Of a DNA stretch of 8,781 bases, positions 5,232 to 8,781 are shown piece by piece. A model generated the notes under the pieces. It saw only the letters and a program-made list of their open reading frames with translations, was not told where the DNA came from and searched no databases. Position 1 is the first letter of the stretch. The number at the start of each line of letters is the position of its first letter. The position numbers and the translations under genes were made by a program. The stretch is taken from contig JAUPTP010000057.1 of the NCBI GenBank assembly GCA_030918015.1, positions 1 to 8,781 on the forward strand, given 5' to 3'. Source of the DNA: Pseudomonadota bacterium (GTDB lineage Bacteria; Pseudomonadota; Gammaproteobacteria; Burkholderiales; Burkholderiaceae_C).

Positions 5232-6215
5232 ATGGTCACCATTGCCCGCCCGATCGCACGATGGTTCGTGCAGGCCCGCTACCCCTCCGGTACCCGGCTG
5301 CTGCCGATCCTGATGTACCACCGCGTACTGAAGGAGCCCGACCCCCTGCAGCCGGCCGTGCCGGACGTTCGGCAGATGGCCGAGCAGTTCCGCGCGCTGG
5401 CCGGCGCCTTCCGTGTGCTGCGCCTGCACGAGGCCGCCGAGATGCTGCGCGCCGGCCGGCTGCCGGCCGGCGCGGCCTGCATCACCTTCGATGACGGCTA
5501 CCGCGACAACCATGATCTGGCCCTGCCGCTGCTGCGCGAGTTCAAGCTGCCGGCCACCATCTTCGTGACCACCGGCTTCCTCAATGGCGGCTGCATGTTC
5601 AACGACACCGTGGTGGAGACCGTGCGGCGCCTGGCCTCGGGCGCGATCGATCTCTCCGAGGTCGGTCTGGGCCAGCGGATGATCACCGACATCGCCTCGC
5701 GCCGAGCCCTGGTCAATGACCTGACCCGCGCGGTCAAGTACCTGGAGCCCGGGCACCGGCACGAGTTCTGCGCCGACCTGTGCCGCCGCTCCGGCTCTCG
5801 CCTGCCCAACGACCTGATGATGGACGACCATCAGGTCCGCAGCCTCTCCGACAGCGGCTGGGTCGACATCGGCGGCCACACCGTCTCGCACCCGATCCTG
5901 GCGAAGATCGACGAAGAGCAGGCGCGCCGCGAGATCATCGACAACCGCGACCGCATCGAGGAGCTGACCGGACGCAAGTCGCTGTGCTTCGCCTACCCGA
6001 ACGGCAAGCCCGACCTCGACTACACCGCCCTGCACGCGAAGATCGTGCGCGAGGCCGGATTCCTGAGCGCGGTGTCCACCGCCGTCGGCGTGGCCACCGA
6101 TCAGGCCGATCCGTTCCAGCTGCCCCGCTTCATGCCGCGCGAGCGCAGCGCCGCCCAGTTCGTGGCGCGCATGATGCGCATGGCCACCCACCGCCACCCC
6201 CAGTTCGCTCGCTGA
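5232..6215 (+). CDS. NodB-type polysaccharide deacetylase (carbohydrate esterase 4)
   Basis: A 327-residue enzyme expected to remove N- or O-acetyl groups from a saccharide using a metal-bound Asp-His-His site. Motifs: ILMYHRV (26-32), TFDDGY with catalytic-base and metal Asp87/Asp88 (85-90), HTVSH giving the two metal His (216-220), and FAYPNGK (253-259). The stretch of about 125 residues between the Asp and His motifs, with FNDTVVE (123-129) and LMMDDHQVRSL, is longer than in classical NodB. From memory it matches a CE4 subgroup often found in exopolysaccharide clusters. There is no signal peptide or membrane anchor, so it probably acts in the cytoplasm on a lipid-linked precursor, which is inference. 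The start at 5232 gives the family-like N-terminus; the frame is open from 5157 but that extension looks non-coding. AGGGAG lies about 11 bases upstream. The flippase gene follows after 101 bases. Confidence 0.93.
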   Translation: MVTIARPIARWFVQARYPSGTRLLPILMYHRVLKEPDPLQPAVPDVRQMAEQFRALAGAFRVLRLHEAAEMLRAGRLPAGAACITFDDGYRDNHDLALPLLREFKLPATIFVTTGFLNGGCMFNDTVVETVRRLASGAIDLSEVGLGQRMITDIASRRALVNDLTRAVKYLEPGHRHEFCADLCRRSGSRLPNDLMMDDHQVRSLSDSGWVDIGGHTVSHPILAKIDEEQARREIIDNRDRIEELTGRKSLCFAYPNGKPDLDYTALHAKIVREAGFLSAVSTAVGVATDQADPFQLPRFMPRERSAAQFVARMMRMATHRHPQFAR

Positions 6216-6256
6216 CCGCGTTCGATCCAGCGCAAGCCGCGACAACCGGCGCCGAT

Positions 6257-6262
6257 TATCAT
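6257..6262 (+). promoter_or_regulatory. Isolated -10-like hexamer before the flippase gene
   Basis: TATCAT matches the -10 consensus at five of six positions within the 101-base gap between the deacetylase and the flippase. No acceptable -35 is found 15-18 bases upstream. It could be an internal promoter, or chance. The gap holds no terminator and no gene. Confidence 0.2.
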
Positions 6263-6316
6263 TTCCGGTCGGATCCGCAGGGGCGGGAGCCGGCCTTTTC
6301 TCCACAAGGATCCTGA

Positions 6317-7861
6317 ATGAGCAATCAGTTCGGCGCCAAGGCAGTGCTGAGTTCCGTGCTGCTGACCACCGGCTCGACCTATGTGACCTACGCAGCCGGT
6401 CTGGTGACGAGCATGCTGATCGCTCGCGGCCTGGGGCCGGCCGACTTCGGCCGCTACGCCTACCTGGTGTGGCTGTCGGGCATGCTGGTGCTGATGATGA
6501 ACCACGGCCTGACGACCTCGGCGATCCGCTTCGTCTCGGAGTCGCTCGGACGCGAGAGCCGGGTCGACGCGCAGGACGTGCACCGCCGGCTGCAGCGCTG
6601 GCAGGGCTGGTCGCTGCTGATCGTCGGTCTCGTCTTTCTGGCGGCCCTGCCCGCGCTGCGTCCGGCCGGCTGGGAGGGTCACCTGACCCTGTTCGCGGCC
6701 GTGGCGCTGCTGGCCTCCTTCTCGAAGGCCTGGTATCTCTTCAGCATCTCGGTGGCCAAGGGCTATGGCCGCTTCGGCATCGAGGCCAGCTCGGTGAGCC
6801 TGCTGAGCCTGATCAACCTGGCCGGCGCCGGCGTCATGGCCCTGCTGGGCTCGCCGCTGAGCGGCTACATGGTGCTGTTCCTGGTCATCTCGATCGCCCA
6901 CCCGCTGATGGCCGCGCGCCAGCTGCGGCGCGCCGACATCCACAAGGGCAAGCGGGAGATCGACGAGGAGCTGCTGGCCCGCGTGAAGCCGCACCTGGCC
7001 TGGACGATGGTGTCCACGCTGGTGGCCACCTTCAGCAACAAGGCCATCGAGACCTATCTGCTCAACCACATGGCCGGCGCCGAGGCGGTGGGCTTCTTCA
7101 CGATCGCCGCGACGCTCGCGCGCGGGGGCGTGGACCTGCTCTCCTCCGGCCTGATGACGGTGCTGATGCCGGTGCTGGCCAACGCCTACGGCGCCGGGGG
7201 CGAGAAGCGCATCCACCGGCTGGGCAGCGACGCGGTGCGCTACTTCCATTTCCTGGGCCTGCTGCTGACCGGCATCGGCTTCTTCTGGGCGCGGCCGGCG
7301 ATCGAGCTGACCTATGGCCCAAGCTATGCACCGGCGATCTTCGCGCTGCAGATGATGGTGCTGGTGCGCGGCGTGACGCTGTCCTATGCGGCCTTCGGCG
7401 CGCTGCTGACCGTCACCGACAACCAGCGGCTGCGCGCGGCCGAGGCGGGTTTCGCGATCGTCGCCAGCGCCGGCATGGCGCTGTGGCTGGTGCCCACGCA
7501 CGGGCTGGACGGCGCCATCTATGCCCACATGGTCTCGACGCTGGCCGTGTTCTGCTTCACCTTCGTCTGCGTGCGCCGGGTGCTGCGCATGCCGCTGCCG
7601 GTCGGCGACCTGCTGCGCATGAACGCCGCGGCGGTCAGCGCGGCCCTGCTGTGCTTCGGCGTGCTGTCGCTGAGCCCGGCGCCGTCCGTGTGGCACCAGC
7701 TGCTCGTCGGCGTGCTCTACCTGATCGTCTACCTGATCGCCACGCTGGTCTTCAAGGTCTGGAACCAGAACGATCTGGCGATGATGCAGAAGATCGGCCA
7801 GCGCGTGCCCGCGCTGCAGCGGCTGGTCTTCCTGATGGTGCCGTGGGCCCGGCAGGTCTGA
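6317..7861 (+). CDS. Polysaccharide flippase (Wzx-like, MOP superfamily)
   Basis: A 514-residue inner-membrane protein with about 12-14 hydrophobic segments from residue 10 to 480, the usual size and layout for O-antigen/exopolysaccharide flippases. The signature ARGLGPADFGRYAYL (36-50), just after the first membrane helix, is typical of the family. A second typical site is GLDGAIYA (396-403). A charged cytoplasmic loop (about 201-225, RRADIHKGKREIDEE) divides the two halves. It would move a lipid-linked oligosaccharide across the inner membrane for polymerisation or direct transfer. The start at 6317 is supported by AAGGAT about seven bases upstream. The gene stands between a deacetylase and a glycosyltransferase on the same strand. 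The gaps of 101 and 109 bases are larger than in a tight operon, so internal promoters or processing are possible. The saccharide cannot be inferred. Confidence 0.95.
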   Translation: MSNQFGAKAVLSSVLLTTGSTYVTYAAGLVTSMLIARGLGPADFGRYAYLVWLSGMLVLMMNHGLTTSAIRFVSESLGRESRVDAQDVHRRLQRWQGWSLLIVGLVFLAALPALRPAGWEGHLTLFAAVALLASFSKAWYLFSISVAKGYGRFGIEASSVSLLSLINLAGAGVMALLGSPLSGYMVLFLVISIAHPLMAARQLRRADIHKGKREIDEELLARVKPHLAWTMVSTLVATFSNKAIETYLLNHMAGAEAVGFFTIAATLARGGVDLLSSGLMTVLMPVLANAYGAGGEKRIHRLGSDAVRYFHFLGLLLTGIGFFWARPAIELTYGPSYAPAIFALQMMVLVRGVTLSYAAFGALLTVTDNQRLRAAEAGFAIVASAGMALWLVPTHGLDGAIYAHMVSTLAVFCFTFVCVRRVLRMPLPVGDLLRMNAAAVSAALLCFGVLSLSPAPSVWHQLLVGVLYLIVYLIATLVFKVWNQNDLAMMQKIGQRVPALQRLVFLMVPWARQV

Positions 7862-7896
7862 GCCGCACCGCCAGACATCCCGTCTTTGCACAGCAG

Positions 7897-7927
7897 CCCG
7901 GCAGGGGAAACCTTCCCTTTTGCCGGG
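7897..7927 (+). repeat. Strong hairpin between flippase and glycosyltransferase genes
   Basis: The arms CCCGGCA (7897-7903) and TGCCGGG (7921-7927) pair perfectly. Inside them GGGGAA pairs with TTCCCT (one G-T pair), leaving a two-base bulge and a three-base loop, for about 13 base pairs in all. No T tract follows on either strand, so it is not a standard intrinsic terminator. It may mark an mRNA processing or stability point, or partially attenuate expression of the next gene. Confidence 0.6.
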
Positions 7928-7970
7928 GAGTCTGAAATCATGTGAGGCCCCGTACCGGACCGGATGCATC

Positions 7971-8781
7971 ATGCTCGGACAGCACGCCGGATCAGACCTG
8001 AATCCGGCCGAACTCATCAGCGTCGTCATTCCCGCCTACAACGCGCGGCAGACCCTGCCGGCCACGCTGGAGAGCCTGTTCGCCCAGACCTGGCCGAACC
8101 TGGAGATCGTCGTCGTCGACGACGGCTCCACCGATGGCACCGCGCAGCTGCTGGCGCAGTACGGGCCGCAGATCCGCGCCATCGTCCAGCCCAACGGGGG
8201 ACTGGCCCGCGCGCGCGCCACCGGCGTGGCGGCTGCGCGTGGCGAATGGATCGCGCTGCTGGATGCGGATGACCTGTGCCGCCCCGAGCGGCTGGCCCTG
8301 CAGGCGCGTGTCCTCGAGGCCCTGCCCCAGGTCATGCTGTGCGCGGGCGAGTTCGACGCGTTCGACGACAGCGGCGGGCCGGTGCGGCGCCACCACTCGG
8401 CGCGCTACTACGCCAGCATCCGTCGGGCACCACGCGGCGTGCGCTCGCTGCTGCCGCTGCACGACGAGCTCGAGACGGTCTGGGGCGAACGCTTCGGCGT
8501 CTGCCACGGGCCGGCCTACGAGCAGCTCGCGCACGGCAACTTCATGCACCCGCCCACCCTGATGTTCCGCCGGGAACTGCTGCGCGAGGATCAGGCCGGC
8601 AGCTTCGAGGACGAGGCGCGCTCGATGTGCGACTGGGACTGGATCGTCAGGGCAGCCCGCTGCGGAAACGTGGCCTTCATCGAACAGGCCCTGATCGACT
8701 ACCGCCTCTCGGCGCGGCAGATGTCGGCGCCCCGCCACCGCGTGCGCGCCACCATCGACACGCTGCATGTGGCCGAGCGCA
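7971..8781 (+). CDS. Family 2 glycosyltransferase (3' end outside window)
   Basis: The first 270 codons of a GT-A fold glycosyltransferase that would transfer a sugar from a nucleotide-sugar donor to a growing saccharide at the cytoplasmic face of the membrane. Motifs: SVVIPAYNA (17-25), the nucleotide-binding VVVDDGSTDGT (47-57), NGGLARARATG (75-85), the metal-binding LLDADD (97-102), HPPTLMFRRELL (193-204) and the probable acceptor/catalytic-base motif CDWDWIVRAA (220-229), followed by an RQMS segment (249-252) usual near the end of the catalytic domain. The start at 7971 is the only suitable ATG in frame. The nearby ATG at 7964 is in another frame. The ribosome binding site is weak (CCGGA) and the ATG directly follows the palindrome GATGCATC. 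The gene is 109 bases downstream of the flippase, with a hairpin in the gap. Donor and acceptor are unknown. Confidence 0.95.
   Translation, partial: MLGQHAGSDLNPAELISVVIPAYNARQTLPATLESLFAQTWPNLEIVVVDDGSTDGTAQLLAQYGPQIRAIVQPNGGLARARATGVAAARGEWIALLDADDLCRPERLALQARVLEALPQVMLCAGEFDAFDDSGGPVRRHHSARYYASIRRAPRGVRSLLPLHDELETVWGERFGVCHGPAYEQLAHGNFMHPPTLMFRRELLREDQAGSFEDEARSMCDWDWIVRAARCGNVAFIEQALIDYRLSARQMSAPRHRVRATIDTLHVAER

Noticed and set aside
4834..5313. Plus-strand frame of 159 codons and minus-strand frame 4912-5178 in the divergent gap
   Set aside because: They have mixed composition, no ribosome binding site and no recognisable domain, and they overlap probable promoters and the deacetylase start.
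4962..6305. Open minus-strand frame of 447 codons antisense to the deacetylase
   Set aside because: It is low-complexity and His/Gln/Gly/Val-rich, while the opposite strand encodes intact CE4 motifs.
6101..8029. Open minus-strand frame of 642 codons antisense to the flippase gene
   Set aside because: Its translation is rich in Gln, His, Arg, Gly and Ala with no membrane segments or motifs, as expected for the complement of a high-GC gene. The plus-strand flippase is a clear family member with a good ribosome binding site.
7992..8768. Open minus-strand frame of 258 codons opposite the glycosyltransferase
   Set aside because: It is antisense to complete GT2 motifs and has no recognisable domain of its own.

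Overview
The window is high-GC DNA, probably from a betaproteobacterium of the order Burkholderiales. The best marker is the N-terminal part of RimP at the left edge. Its opening (MNWQQAV, then GYELVECER, YPTGPADF, SSPGLDRPLKR and FQGRKKY) looks like the Leptothrix/Sphaerotilus/Ideonella type of RimP. That placement comes from memory of the family, not from a search.

Layout, left to right. (1) Positions 1-605, minus strand: the 5' part of rimP, which normally heads rimP-nusA-infB. Upstream of it lies an untranslated leader, a strong intrinsic terminator (497-527), and a good sigma70-like promoter (550-578) that would fire straight into that terminator. (2) 606-1406, minus: an unrecognised protein with two membrane segments and a coiled-coil tail. 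(3) 1407-1913: a divergent intergenic region, then a small plus-strand gene of 72 codons with a strong ribosome binding site. (4) 1950-4776, minus: an envelope-stress-like module transcribed as lipoprotein (Spy/CpxP-like), OmpR-family response regulator, then sensor histidine kinase. The last two overlap by ATGA. (5) 4777-5231: a 455-bp, relatively AT-rich gap between divergent units, holding two perfect inverted repeats and a direct repeat. (6) 5232-8781, plus: an extracellular polysaccharide locus with a NodB-type polysaccharide deacetylase, a Wzx/MOP-type flippase, and a family 2 glycosyltransferase cut by the window edge.

How the genes may work together. The kinase probably senses periplasmic or envelope state and phosphorylates the regulator, which may activate its own operon and the Spy-like lipoprotein. 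The polysaccharide genes would build, modify and export a lipid-linked saccharide. The regulator and the polysaccharide locus are divergent and share one control region, so cross-regulation is possible but not shown.

I see no transposase, integrase, CRISPR array, tRNA, rRNA or phage gene, and no clear new defence or catalytic system. The points most worth following are regulatory: the promoter-terminator arrangement ahead of rimP, the palindrome ahead of the polysaccharide genes, and the hairpin between flippase and glycosyltransferase. Two uncharacterised genes (606-1406 and 1695-1913) have no function I can name.
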